DNA of 43,836 nt, taken from the IMG/VR virus record IMGVR_UViG_3300008450_000085, positions 1 to 43,836 of that record. One strand, 5' to 3'. Shown here piece after piece: positions 1-6,846 of the stretch. The DNA comes from a virus. The position numbers and the translations under genes were made by a program. Numbering within the stretch: the first letter of the stretch is position 1; the number at the start of each line of letters is the position of its first letter. The notes under the pieces were generated by a model. The model was not told the DNA's origin and searched no databases. It saw nothing but the letters and a program-made list of their open reading frames with translations.

Positions 1-114
1 CAGGAGGTTGGGAGTTAATTGGCACCGTTATTACCCAAGGAGCAAACACGGTTGAGTTTACGGGAATTTCAGGGTATCAGACCCTTCGGGTTCACATGCG
101 CTATTCTGATACTG
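1..114. repeat. Contig-end overlap, left copy
   Basis: These 114 bases are identical to 43723-43836. The copies lie inside one gene whose frame continues across the junction, so the simplest explanation is a circular assembly with a k-mer-sized overlap. A real short terminal repeat is less likely. The non-redundant genome is 43,722 bp, from a circularly permuted or circularised phage molecule. Confidence 0.95.
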
Positions 115-515
115 GATTGAATACTAATGAGCAATGCAATATTATGGCAAATAATGTTACGGCGTCAACAAGTGTAAACGCTATTCTTCGTACACTAGGA
201 CCTACTTTTAGTCCGTCAAATGCTACTGGGCGTGAAAGTTTTGCTTGGGTTATTTCAAACGGTGTGACTTGGTGCCACGCATGGATAGAATTTGCTGGAG
301 CAGACCTAAACGTTTTGCCAAATTCTAGGTCAGTACATTACAGTTGCAATCCAGCGGCGTCAGCAACCCAAGAATTTGCGATCTGTGCTGGCAGGCAAGC
401 CGACGCAGGTGCAATAACCAGTCTAAAGTTCGTTGCACGACTTGATTTACTAACTCAGACTTGGGTTGACGGCACTCGTATCACCTTGTACGGCTTGAAA
501 GCGTTTGGTGTGTAA
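3..515 (+). CDS. Tail-fibre-like protein 1, 3' part (gene begins at 43476)
   Basis: This is the downstream part of a gene that starts at ATG 43476 and crosses the contig junction in frame. The joined product is about 253 residues. Its last residues (LYGLKAFGV) resemble the ends of the next two proteins (LYGQKKL, LYGFKK), and the N-terminal parts are also alike, so the three are tandem paralogues. By position after the tail-tip genes they are probably minor tail or receptor-binding proteins of the virion. No enzymatic motif is visible. The stop codon overlaps the next start (TAATG). An ATG at 96 is internal and has no good ribosome-binding site. Confidence 0.8.
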   Translation, partial: GGWELIGTVITQGANTVEFTGISGYQTLRVHMRYSDTGLNTNEQCNIMANNVTASTSVNAILRTLGPTFSPSNATGRESFAWVISNGVTWCHAWIEFAGADLNVLPNSRSVHYSCNPAASATQEFAICAGRQADAGAITSLKFVARLDLLTQTWVDGTRITLYGLKAFGV

Positions 516-1300
516 TGCCTAACACTTCGCGCCTTTCGTTTCCGTATCCAGTAGACTCTGCCGCGATTGACGTGCCGAGTGATTTGCAATCGCTCGCAAC
601 CGCCATTGACGCAAAACTTAATACGACTACTATTACGACGACCAAAGGTGACCTGCTTCGGTTTGACGGAACCGACCCGCAAAGATTGCCAGTCGGAGCG
701 GATGGCTATGTACTCGCGTCGGATTCGTCCGTAGCGAACAAAGTCGTATGGGCGACTAGTGGAACGAATCCCGTCCCAGCAAATGGCTGGTACAGGATTG
801 CAAGCAACGTGACTTCTGGCTCGGCGGCAACTGCGGTGACGTTCTCAAGTATTCCGCAGACATACACCGACCTTATGATTATCTGGTACATGGTCGTAGC
901 AACGGGCAGCCCGTCAATTAACATGACGTATAACGGGACGTCAACTACAGGAACCGAAAACACCCATGCGGCGGCTTTGACGGCGGCAAGTGCTACTATA
1001 ACATCGCAAGTTAACACTGCCCTCCGTAATTTTTTAACATGCGCGTTTACTACAGCGCCATCGGGAATGCACGGGCGTGCTATTATTCCAAATTATACAG
1101 AAGCGATTACAGCAAGCCGCGCAAGACAAATTTTCTGTTATGCATGCGGCGTTTCGGCTACAGGCGTGACTTACTACTTGGGCGCGGGCAGCGATGATCT
1201 TGCGAAAGACGGAATAACGTCAATCGTTCTCACAGCAAGCGTGGCTAGCAGCATCGGCATTAATTCGCGTTTTGACCTATATGGGCAAAAGAAACTGTAG
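515..1300 (+). CDS. Tail-fibre-like protein 2
   Basis: 261 residues, second of three tandem paralogues. The N-terminal segment (MPNTSRLSFPYP, then a DVPSDLQSLA motif) is the type found at the start of many phage fibre proteins. It is followed by a TTKGDLLRFDG / LPVGADGYVLASDS segment shared with the neighbours. The C-terminal half is beta-rich, with repeated small and hydroxyl residues and a GAGSDDL segment, and ends LYGQKKL. The role is inferred as host recognition or adhesion at the tail tip. The start is set by the TAATG overlap with the preceding gene. Sequence differs most from its siblings in the C-terminal part, as expected for receptor-binding domains. Confidence 0.75.
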   Translation: MPNTSRLSFPYPVDSAAIDVPSDLQSLATAIDAKLNTTTITTTKGDLLRFDGTDPQRLPVGADGYVLASDSSVANKVVWATSGTNPVPANGWYRIASNVTSGSAATAVTFSSIPQTYTDLMIIWYMVVATGSPSINMTYNGTSTTGTENTHAAALTAASATITSQVNTALRNFLTCAFTTAPSGMHGRAIIPNYTEAITASRARQIFCYACGVSATGVTYYLGAGSDDLAKDGITSIVLTASVASSIGINSRFDLYGQKKL

Positions 1301-1309
1301 GAGTAAATT

Positions 1310-2077
1310 ATGCCAAACACTGCACGAGGTATCTCATATCCAAGTCCGTCTGACAGCGTAGACATTGCAGGCGATATGCAAATACTTGCCGAAACAACAG
1401 AAACAGCGTTGTCTACGTTTAACTACAACATGACGGCGGCAGGTGACATTCTCACGAGGAGCGCAAGTGCGACCGCCCCGCAACCTGTCGGGGCAAACGG
1501 CGCAATTCTTATTGCCGATTCAACGACGACGACAGGGCTGGCGTACTCTATTAGTGCCAAGGGATACCCTGCGATGGTGCCAATAGCCACTACGCTATTA
1601 TCGGGTGCATCAACGACAATCAGCGACATCCCGCAAACTTATGATGATTTGCTCGTCCGCCTAAAACTGAGGGCTACTGGCGGCACGGAACTTGCGTTGA
1701 CTTGGAGCGGCGCCACCGCAGCAAGTTACTATAGATGCGGCTTCACGCAGCGATCAAATGCAGCAATGAGTTCAAATGGTTATGGAGGTGTTGGACTCGC
1801 GTCAGTTACTACGCTAACAAATAACGCTGCAGTCGGCTCTGCAACTAATAATTACGGATATACAATTTGGGAGTTCCTCGTTATAGACTATTCATCAACG
1901 GTATACCCCAAAAATTGGCTAGGCACATACGCGGGACAAGATGGCAACAATCCGAATTCAGGGGGCATAGGCGGCGGCAATCAGGGCACAGCGGCTATCA
2001 CATCAATTACACTTGCTGCAACTGCCAGCACGTTTGCTGCAGGTTCTACCGCAGAACTTTATGGGTTCAAGAAGTAA
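1310..2077 (+). CDS. Tail-fibre-like protein 3
   Basis: 255 residues, third paralogue of the tandem set. It starts MPNTARGISYPSP with a DIAGDMQILAETTE segment equivalent to that in genes 1 and 2. A central PVGANGAILIADSTTTTGL motif is nearly shared with gene 1. The C-terminal half has a Gly/Asn-rich loop (GQDGNNPNSGGIGGGNQG) before the closing LYGFKK. The Gly-rich loop resembles exposed fibre-tip loops, but this is inference. A clear ribosome-binding site (GGAG, 6 nt upstream) sets the start. Probably a virion tail-fibre or receptor-binding component. Confidence 0.75.
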   Translation: MPNTARGISYPSPSDSVDIAGDMQILAETTETALSTFNYNMTAAGDILTRSASATAPQPVGANGAILIADSTTTTGLAYSISAKGYPAMVPIATTLLSGASTTISDIPQTYDDLLVRLKLRATGGTELALTWSGATAASYYRCGFTQRSNAAMSSNGYGGVGLASVTTLTNNAAVGSATNNYGYTIWEFLVIDYSSTVYPKNWLGTYAGQDGNNPNSGGIGGGNQGTAAITSITLAATASTFAAGSTAELYGFKK

Positions 2078-2090
2078 GAAGGAGAATATA

Positions 2091-2321
2091 ATGTCAAAGC
2101 CAATCGTTTCAGAGTTTAATTGCACTACAGGCGTATTGACGACGCGTGAAATGACGGACGAGGAGTACGCGGCGCATCAGATTATTGCAAAAGAGAACGA
2201 GGAAAGTCGTAAAGCCCAAGAAGCCGCGGATGCAGAACGAGCAGCCGCTGCCACTTCCGCTGCTGCCAAGTTGGCTGCGCTGGGTCTGACTCCAGACGAA
2301 ATCGCTGCATTGCGCGGCTAA
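2091..2321 (+). CDS. Small protein after tail fibres, possible fibre-assembly or structural accessory
   Basis: 76 residues starting MSKPIVSEFNC. The start is chosen for the AAGGAG seven bases upstream; a longer frame beginning at 2013 lacks a site and overlaps the fibre gene. The N-terminal TGVLTTREMTDEEYAAHQ motif is typical of short proteins encoded next to phage tail fibres. An Ala/Glu-rich helix follows, and the end (LGLTPDEIAALRG) looks like a short amphipathic helix. Function is not established. A chaperone or minor structural role next to the fibres is inference from position. Confidence 0.6.
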   Translation: MSKPIVSEFNCTTGVLTTREMTDEEYAAHQIIAKENEESRKAQEAADAERAAAATSAAAKLAALGLTPDEIAALRG

Positions 2322-2324
2322 TAT

Positions 2325-2726
2325 ATGCCAGCGCGGATTGACAAGTACGAAGCCGTTTCGCGCTGGATAGAACAAGCCAAGCCACAACTTGGACTTGGTG
2401 AGTGGCGCGTCGTTATTAGCCGCGAGCCAGCGGCTGATGATTGCTACGCAGAAACGCAACTGCATGATCAGTCGCAAAACGCCACCATTGCGCTTGCTCA
2501 TAAATTTTGGTCAATGTCGCCAGAGGAGCAGCGCGTAACGCTCGTCCACGAATTACTGCACCTAGATACTTGGCGGTGCAGTCAAATGGTAGACCGACTC
2601 AAGGACGTTCTTGGCTCAATTCCGTGGACAATGTTTGAGCCACTTTGGGAGGATGAGTGGGAGCGACTGATTGACCGCCAAGCCGTCCGAATAGCGCAAC
2701 AGTTTCCTGAATGTGACTTTAGGTGA
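2325..2726 (+). CDS. HExxH-containing putative zinc metallopeptidase-like protein
   Basis: 133 residues, soluble. HELLH at residues 75-79 within a VTLVHELLHLDTW helix is the classic zinc-binding, catalytic glutamate motif of metallopeptidases (gluzincin/SprT-like type). The C-terminal helices carry acidic residues (EPLWEDEWE) that could supply a third ligand. It lies between the fibre genes and the lysis genes with a 4-bp gap upstream. Substrate is unknown; a virion-maturation, wall or host-protein target is possible. Small HExxH proteins in phages are usually uncharacterised, so the call rests on the motif alone. Confidence 0.5.
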   Translation: MPARIDKYEAVSRWIEQAKPQLGLGEWRVVISREPAADDCYAETQLHDQSQNATIALAHKFWSMSPEEQRVTLVHELLHLDTWRCSQMVDRLKDVLGSIPWTMFEPLWEDEWERLIDRQAVRIAQQFPECDFR

Positions 2727-2738
2727 TATAGTTGCGCC

Positions 2739-3008
2739 ATGACTGACCCAACACTCAGCAACGGTAACGGAAACGGCGTGCAGCGCGCCACGCTCCAAGA
2801 GGTTTATCGTGCCGTTGACGCCCTGCGCGGGGAGATTAAAACTGACTTGAATCGCCTATTTGATTTACTTGACTCGCATAAAACGGACATGGGTAGGATT
2901 GAGCGCGACTTGGCTTCGTTGCAGGCTCGCCTAGCCACTATTAGCGCAATTATCAGCATTTTGATTCCAATTGCAGGAGCCGCACTCATTCGGGCGTTTA
3001 TCGGATGA
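2739..3008 (+). CDS. Coiled-coil, single C-terminal TM protein; XhlA-like lysis accessory
   Basis: 89 residues. Residues 18-62 form a heptad-like coiled coil (LQEVYRAVDALRGEIKTDL onward). They are followed by one hydrophobic membrane segment (about 66-86, ISAIISILIPIAGAALIRAF). This is the layout of hemolysin XhlA / holin-accessory proteins. The gene overlaps the C39-like peptidase gene (ATGA), and an LLH-type holin follows. The likely role is membrane association in the lysis cassette; a second holin or anti-holin is the alternative. Confidence 0.55.
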   Translation: MTDPTLSNGNGNGVQRATLQEVYRAVDALRGEIKTDLNRLFDLLDSHKTDMGRIERDLASLQARLATISAIISILIPIAGAALIRAFIG

Positions 3009-3586
3009 CGCTCCGTATCCGCAGCCAGATTCCTCTTACGGAAACGGCTGGCTTAAAGTGGATGGACGACTGCGGACCTACGAGCCTTGCCATGGCAATC
3101 GGCTGGGCGAGCAAGTACGCCAAGTTCCCGACGGAAAAAGAGGCGTGGGAAATGGTGGGCAAGGCAGGACGTGTTGACCGACCCGACAAGGGCGATGGCA
3201 CAAGTTTTGCCCATCTCATCAAGGCGGCAAAAAAGTACGGCGCAACATATGAATATGTGCGGACGTGCCCAGATATGCTCCGCAAGGCAAAAGCAGGTGC
3301 TGCCATTATCTTGGCAATCCAAGCCTCAAAAATCGTCATCCCAACGCGGGCACTTTCCAAGTGGCAGAAAAAGAGTTTTGCCAAGAAGCCTGATAACTAT
3401 TCATACGGGCACTACGTCGTCCTCGCGCACGACGGGCAGGGGTGGCTTTATGCCTGCCCGACGATGGATGCCAAGAAAGAGGGTGCCGTACGCCTCACGC
3501 AGCCTGAAGTAGATATGCTTTCCCTATCCAAAGGCGTATTTCCTCCACCTGCGGTGGCTTTTAGCGTCAAAGATGTGGTAGATTAA
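3005..3586 (+). CDS. C39-like cysteine peptidase, putative endolysin
   Basis: 193 residues, no signal peptide. DDCGPTSLAMA near residues 21-31 gives a catalytic-type Cys23 in the CGPTS context of C39 / papain-like peptidases. GHYVVLAHD gives His136, and a following CPTMDA segment supplies a candidate Asp155. The protein is embedded between two membrane-protein genes typical of a lysis cassette. That makes cleavage of peptidoglycan cross-bridges at the end of infection the best guess. It would need a holin to reach the wall. A head-maturation or bacteriocin-type peptidase role is less likely given the neighbours. The start overlaps the upstream stop (ATGA). Confidence 0.6.
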   Translation: MTLRIRSQIPLTETAGLKWMDDCGPTSLAMAIGWASKYAKFPTEKEAWEMVGKAGRVDRPDKGDGTSFAHLIKAAKKYGATYEYVRTCPDMLRKAKAGAAIILAIQASKIVIPTRALSKWQKKSFAKKPDNYSYGHYVVLAHDGQGWLYACPTMDAKKEGAVRLTQPEVDMLSLSKGVFPPPAVAFSVKDVVD

Positions 3587-3591
3587 CTCAT

Positions 3592-3933
3592 ATGGATAGC
3601 GAACTAGTTAGTATTTTGCTCAACGCTTTGGTGCCTGCCCTTGTAACGGCGGGCATCGCGGCTGCGGGCTATATTGCGCGGCTCGTTATTCAGTTCATTA
3701 AGGCTCGGACGACCAAGGAGCAGTATGCAATCCTTCAGGCACTCGCCGTTGATGCGGTGCGCGCCGTAGAGCAGACTGCAAAGTCTGAGGAAGGCAAAGC
3801 CAAGTTCGTCAAGGCTAAAACACTCGTGGAAGCGCAACTACTCAGTCGTGGCATCCGACTAGAAACGGACGTCATCGCCGCAACAATTGAGGCTGCGGTG
3901 TATAAGGAGTTTGGCAAAGTTATTGACCTGTAA
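3592..3933 (+). CDS. LLH-family-like holin
   Basis: 113 residues. An N-terminal membrane segment (about residues 5-35, LLNALVPALVTAGIAAAGYI) is followed by a charged helical domain. That domain has the pattern of phage_holin_6 (Lactobacillus LL-H holin family): a DAVRAVEQTAKSEEGKAKF stretch and an ending with paired helices. Holins form membrane lesions that release or activate the endolysin. The neighbours are the C39-like peptidase just upstream and the coiled-coil membrane protein before it, together a lysis cassette. The ATG at 3592 has only weak ribosome-binding sequence, so translation may depend on upstream translation. Confidence 0.65.
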   Translation: MDSELVSILLNALVPALVTAGIAAAGYIARLVIQFIKARTTKEQYAILQALAVDAVRAVEQTAKSEEGKAKFVKAKTLVEAQLLSRGIRLETDVIAATIEAAVYKEFGKVIDL

Positions 3934-3951
3934 GGTCAGGAGGGGAGGCAC

Positions 3952-4188
3952 ATGTCAATCGTTGACGAGATTCGTTCACTCAACATGAAGCCTGGACCGC
4001 TGTGCGGTTGGCGCAGGCTGATTGATAGCGTTTCAGCAGAAGAAGCCAAAGAACTTAACGGCGCGTTAATGTCTAACGACATTACATACGGCGCAATCGT
4101 GCGCTGGCTCAAAGAGAAAAAGAACATCCGAATGAGCGAAGGTGTCCTTGGGCACCACAAGAGGGGAGGTTGCACATGTCAGAGATAA
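3952..4188 (+). CDS. Small basic protein of unknown function, possible DNA-binding
   Basis: 78 residues. The start has an excellent site (AGGAGGGGAGG). Helices around DEIRSLNMKPGP and AIVRWLKEKKNI are followed by a basic, Cys/His-rich end (LGHHKRGGCTCQR). The ITYGAIVRWLKE segment resembles the recognition part of a helix-turn-helix. The end of the gene overlaps the following phosphoesterase gene by 13 bp, so the two are translated together. No family is recognised with confidence. Confidence 0.6.
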   Translation: MSIVDEIRSLNMKPGPLCGWRRLIDSVSAEEAKELNGALMSNDITYGAIVRWLKEKKNIRMSEGVLGHHKRGGCTCQR

Positions 4189-5210
4189 ATGAAGAACTAA
4201 AACTTCTCACGCAACTGGAGGATTTGCGCTCGGCGCATGGACGGACGCTCCGCGATTTGGAAAAGGCTCGCGTCCGAAAAGAAGAATTGGTTGATGCAGT
4301 CTATCGGGCAGCCAAGGATGCAGCAGCGGCACTCACTATCAAAGACGTAAAGGCTCCGCCGACAGACGTACGCAAGAGGGCTGAGGAAGTCGTTGTGCCG
4401 ATGGTGAGCGATTTGCAGTTGGCAAAACTCACGCCCGATTACAACTCTAAAGTATGCGAACAGCGCATGGAAGCCTATGCGCAAAAGATTTGCGACTTGG
4501 CAGATATTCAGCGCAGCGACCACCCAGTCCGCAAGGCGCACGTCCTACTTCTTGGAGATATTATTGAGGGCGCACTCATCTTCCCAGGGCAGTCGTTCCT
4601 CGTAGACGCAGGACTGTATCGGCAAGTGACGGTGGACGGTCCACGAATTCTCGTGAACTTCTTCCGCAAACTTCTCTCTCACTTTGAATCCGTAGAAGTC
4701 ACCGCCGTTATCGGAAATCACGGACGTATCGGCGGACGCAGTTCTAGGGACATGGACAAGGAAGATAACGCTGACCGAATGCTCTACAGGATTGTTCAGA
4801 CGATGTTTGAAACGATGGGCGAAAAGCGCATCAAGTTCACTATCCCTGACGGAGCGCGGGAGTCCAACTGGTACGCAATCGCTGAAGTAGGCAAGTGGAA
4901 GTGCCTGTGCCTTCATGGTGACCAAATGCGCGGGCATTCAGGGCTGCCATGGTACGGCTTCCAAAAGAAGATTAATTCATGGGCATCAGGTGCATTGCCA
5001 GAGGACTTCAATGCGGTGGCGATGGGACATTGGCACCAGATTGCCTCCATCCCGCTCAACAAGCGGACGGTGTTTGTAAACGGCTCAACAGAGTCATACA
5101 ACACCTACGCGCAGGAGCAGTTGGCGGCACAATCCGACCCAGCGCAATGGACGCTCTTCGTTTCGCCAACAAAGGGGCAAGTAACGGCGCAGTATCAGGT
5201 CTGGCTATAA
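4176..5210 (+). CDS. Calcineurin-like metallophosphoesterase
   Basis: 344 residues. An N-terminal coiled coil (residues 1-50) precedes a metallophosphoesterase fold. The metal-ligand motifs are in order: SDLQ (about 78), GDIIEG (about 127), GNHGR (about 180), HGDQ (about 246) and GHWHQ (about 282). Such phage proteins hydrolyse phosphodiesters or phosphomonoesters, and some act on DNA like SbcD/Mre11, but no partner SbcC is seen here. ATG 4176 is chosen because GGGGAGG lies 6-8 bases upstream; a TTG six bases earlier gives only two more residues. It is the last gene of the rightward lysis/late unit and converges on a minus-strand operon. Confidence 0.8.
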   Translation: MSEINEELKLLTQLEDLRSAHGRTLRDLEKARVRKEELVDAVYRAAKDAAAALTIKDVKAPPTDVRKRAEEVVVPMVSDLQLAKLTPDYNSKVCEQRMEAYAQKICDLADIQRSDHPVRKAHVLLLGDIIEGALIFPGQSFLVDAGLYRQVTVDGPRILVNFFRKLLSHFESVEVTAVIGNHGRIGGRSSRDMDKEDNADRMLYRIVQTMFETMGEKRIKFTIPDGARESNWYAIAEVGKWKCLCLHGDQMRGHSGLPWYGFQKKINSWASGALPEDFNAVAMGHWHQIASIPLNKRTVFVNGSTESYNTYAQEQLAAQSDPAQWTLFVSPTKGQVTAQYQVWL

Positions 5211-5249
5211 AAATTGGGGCGGTGAGCAAGTTGCCCTGCCCGCCGCCCC
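5208..5249 (-). terminator. Intrinsic terminator of the minus-strand operon
   Basis: On the minus strand a 7-bp perfect stem (5243-5249 with 5216-5222, GGGGCGG/CCGCCCC) is followed directly by AATTTTTAT. This is a normal rho-independent layout placed about 35 bases after the stop of the 5284-5646 gene. Confidence 0.7.
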
Positions 5250-5251
5250 GA

Positions 5252-5274
5252 AACGCCACCAACTAAGGGGCGTT
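5252..5274 (+). terminator. Weak hairpin after the phosphoesterase gene
   Basis: AACGCC (5252-5257) pairs with GGCGTT (5269-5274) across an 11-nt loop, followed on the plus strand by ATAAATATAT rather than a T-run. It may help end rightward late transcription where it meets the convergent operon. The evidence is only the stem and its position. Confidence 0.35.
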
Positions 5275-5283
5275 ATAAATATA

Positions 5284-5646
5284 TCACGCCGACTTGAATA
5301 GCGCCTTCTTATTTTCGTTGCCGCAATACGTTTCTACATACCCGCCGAGGAGTTGCTTGCCTGCGATTGCGACCCGATAGCCGCAGCCCGTGCATTCAAA
5401 CTCGCCCACAGACTCCACAACTGTTTGTGTTTCAATGCGAGTGTCTGACGAAAGGCGATACTGGTGGATAGCCGACTTGGGGTCGGTGCGTCGCTCAATC
5501 TTGTAGCCGCGCTTCCGCAGTTCCAAGATACGTGCGCCAAATCTTGAGCCACCAACCGCAGGGTGGAGGAGTTCGGCTCCGCGCACCCATGCACCATCCG
5601 CTCCGCGTAGCGTTTCTAGGACCCTGTCTGCTTGCGTCTTAGGCAT
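5284..5646 (-). CDS. Winged-helix/HTH protein with C-terminal Cys motif
   Basis: 120 residues from ATG at 5646, preceded by GGGAG. A longer frame to 5793 runs through the upstream gene and lacks a site. Residues 1-50 (TQADRVLETLRGADGAWVRG, then a GARILELRKRGY segment) match the pattern of a phage helix-turn-helix / winged-helix domain. A C-terminal ECTGCGYR ... TYCGNE pair of Cys-x2-Cys-like knuckles could bind zinc. Transcription regulation of the adjacent divergent control region is a natural guess. It overlaps the upstream minus-strand gene by 8 bp. Confidence 0.6.
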   Translation of the reverse strand: MPKTQADRVLETLRGADGAWVRGAELLHPAVGGSRFGARILELRKRGYKIERRTDPKSAIHQYRLSSDTRIETQTVVESVGEFECTGCGYRVAIAGKQLLGGYVETYCGNENKKALFKSA

Positions 5647-5980
5647 ATTGCTCCCACCCTTCCTCATACGACCCGTCAGGGTAGTTACTGAAATACTCCG
5701 CATGCCACTTGGCATGCTTGCCAAACTCCTTGATGCACCGTGCCCTGAAACGGAGTGCGGAGTTTCGGTCTGCGTACTCCTGATTGTCGTCATGACCCGC
5801 TGCCTTGTTCTCCAGTTTGTTGATGAGCCAGTCCAACTGCACGAGGTTCAATCGGACGACCTTGGTGCTGCACATTGCGCCCCAGAACCTCATCCCTGCG
5901 GAGGTGTTCTGCGACATGGACGCCTGCTCTAGCCAACGCACTTGGCTAGTTCGGACTTTAAACTCCACCTTTGGTTCCAT
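5639..5980 (-). CDS. Conserved-type phage protein of unknown function
   Basis: 113 residues starting MEPKVEFKVRTSQ. The start is fixed by AAAGGAGG just upstream; an upstream ATG at 6082 lacks a site and would contain the promoter. The protein is hydrophilic and has two regions: a SAGMRFWGAMCSTKVVRLNL segment and an Arg/Trp/Tyr-rich C-terminus (HAKWHAEYFSNYPDGS). No catalytic motif is seen. It is the first gene of the only minus-strand operon, under a TGGAAC/TATCAT promoter, and is co-translated with the winged-helix gene. Confidence 0.65.
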   Translation of the reverse strand: MEPKVEFKVRTSQVRWLEQASMSQNTSAGMRFWGAMCSTKVVRLNLVQLDWLINKLENKAAGHDDNQEYADRNSALRFRARCIKEFGKHAKWHAEYFSNYPDGSYEEGWEQYA

Positions 5981-6001
5981 TGCGCCTCCTTTGCTCAGCG
6001 T

Positions 6002-6053
6002 GCCCACCTTCGGGGCATACATAAATGATAGAACCTTCTCATCAGATGTTCCA
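6002..6053 (-). promoter_or_regulatory. Minus-strand promoter P0 with 5' leader hairpin
   Basis: On the minus strand, TGGAAC (6048-6053), a 17-bp spacer and TATCAT (6025-6030). The predicted transcript starts near 6018, and a hairpin GCCC-CGAAGGT-GGGC (6016-6002) begins within three bases. AAAGGAGG and the ATG at 5980 follow. The same order occurs at the plus-strand promoters. The leader is nearly the same as that at 17117-17145. Confidence 0.75.
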
Positions 6054-6155
6054 CCCAGCCCCCGAACACCAATCTGCGGCATTTTGCCCTAGGAGGCTCA
6101 GAGAGCGGGGTTTTAGGCGTTGCCCCAAGGATATAGGTGTTCTCGTAGAACTACC

Positions 6156-6284
6156 GTGAGAATGCGGGAAAACCAGCAAGATGAAAGCCCCCTCTGAGCC
6201 GCATGAGAACGCATGATTCATATGAGCCGAATATGAGTAGGGGGTCTACGAGGGGGGCTGCGAGAGAATGCGGGAAAACCCGCA
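6156..6284. repeat. Direct repeats of GAGAATGCGGGAAAACC
   Basis: Copies are at 6156-6174 (GTGAGAATGCGGGAAAACC) and 6264-6284 (GAGAATGCGGGAAAACCCGC, then A). A third lies far away at 14458-14481. In the second and third copies the repeat forms a small hairpin TGCGGG-AAAA-CCCGCA, while the first copy breaks the stem (CCAGCA). Confidence 0.7.
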
Positions 6285-6381
6285 GAGAGCAAGGTGAGAA
6301 AATGTCAACCCGCAGGGGGCATGCGTGGGCACACTCTCTCATAAAAGGTCAACCCTGAAGCGGGCAGCCCGCAAAACAGGG

Positions 6382-6433
6382 TGGAACATTTATGAATCAG
6401 TAGCCATAATCATTACAGAGCCCCAATGAGGGG
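6382..6433 (+). promoter_or_regulatory. Promoter P1 with leader hairpin
   Basis: TGGAAC (6382-6387), 17 bp, CATAAT (6405-6410) within an AGTAGCCATAAT context shared with P2 and P3. The predicted start is near 6417. A CCCC-AATGA-GGGG stem (6421-6433) follows, then AAGTTGGAAGGAG and the ATG at 6456. Confidence 0.75.
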
Positions 6434-6455
6434 TTTAAGTTGGAAGGAGAAAAAC

Positions 6456-6800
6456 ATGAACGCACACAAGGGAGCAACCGAGGCACAGATTGAGGCACTT
6501 AACAAGTTCATGGAAGTCGCTCAGACGAAGGTAGATGAATACAACGCGCAATACAGCCATATGGATGGCAAGCGCAGCATCCTCCGAGCGCAGTTCGGAC
6601 GCAAGTATGTGAAGGTGATGCAGTTTGATGATTTCTACGTTGACGGGCGAACGTATTGCTACGTAGACCTTGCAACAGGCAGCATTCTTAAGCCAGCAGG
6701 ACGCTACGGAATTCAGGACAAGATTGAGCGCGGCAACATTTACCGCGCAGACAATGGCGCAAGCGGCGTTAATTGGTTTGGCGCGGTTTACGTCCGATAA
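6456..6800 (+). CDS. Early protein of unknown function
   Basis: 114 residues from MNAHKGATEAQ; GGAAGGAG precedes this ATG. A frame extension to 6426 would begin in the leader hairpin. The N-terminal third is a helix (TEAQIEALNKFMEVAQTKVD). The rest is a compact alpha/beta-looking domain rich in Tyr and Gly (YVKVMQFDDFYVDGRTYCYV, then a DLATGSILKPAGRYG segment). First gene downstream of P1, so likely abundant early after infection. Family not recognised. Confidence 0.7.
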   Translation: MNAHKGATEAQIEALNKFMEVAQTKVDEYNAQYSHMDGKRSILRAQFGRKYVKVMQFDDFYVDGRTYCYVDLATGSILKPAGRYGIQDKIERGNIYRADNGASGVNWFGAVYVR

Positions 6801-6809
6801 CAAGGAGAG

Positions 6810-6833
6810 GGGCGGGGGCGAAAGCCCTCGCCC
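6810..6833 (+). other. Intercistronic GC-rich RNA hairpin with GAAA tetraloop
   Basis: A 10-bp stem (6810-6819 with 6824-6833, one G-U pair) closed by a GAAA tetraloop lies between two early genes and just before AGAAGGAGG. There is no T-run, so it is more likely an mRNA stability or processing element or partial terminator than a full terminator. Similar hairpins lie at 14895-14920 and 11788-11815. Confidence 0.6.
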
Positions 6834-6846
6834 AGAAGGAGGCATT

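Larger units (their letters stand above)
5981..6455. other. Divergent intergenic control region
   Basis: No gene-sized frame with a ribosome-binding site is seen. The stretch holds promoter P0 leftward, promoter P1 rightward, and between them a roughly 300-bp block rich in short related words: GAGAATGCGGGAAA twice, TGAGAACGC, TTCTCG, and CCCGCAG. One copy of GAGAATGCGGGAAA also occurs in the other large intergenic region. An operator array, replication origin or anti-termination site are all possible; nothing here decides between them. Confidence 0.6.

Noticed and set aside
5639-6082. Longer start (6082) for the minus-strand gene
   Set aside because: It would place the P0 promoter and leader hairpin inside the coding sequence and has no ribosome site, whereas ATG 5980 has AAAGGAGG.
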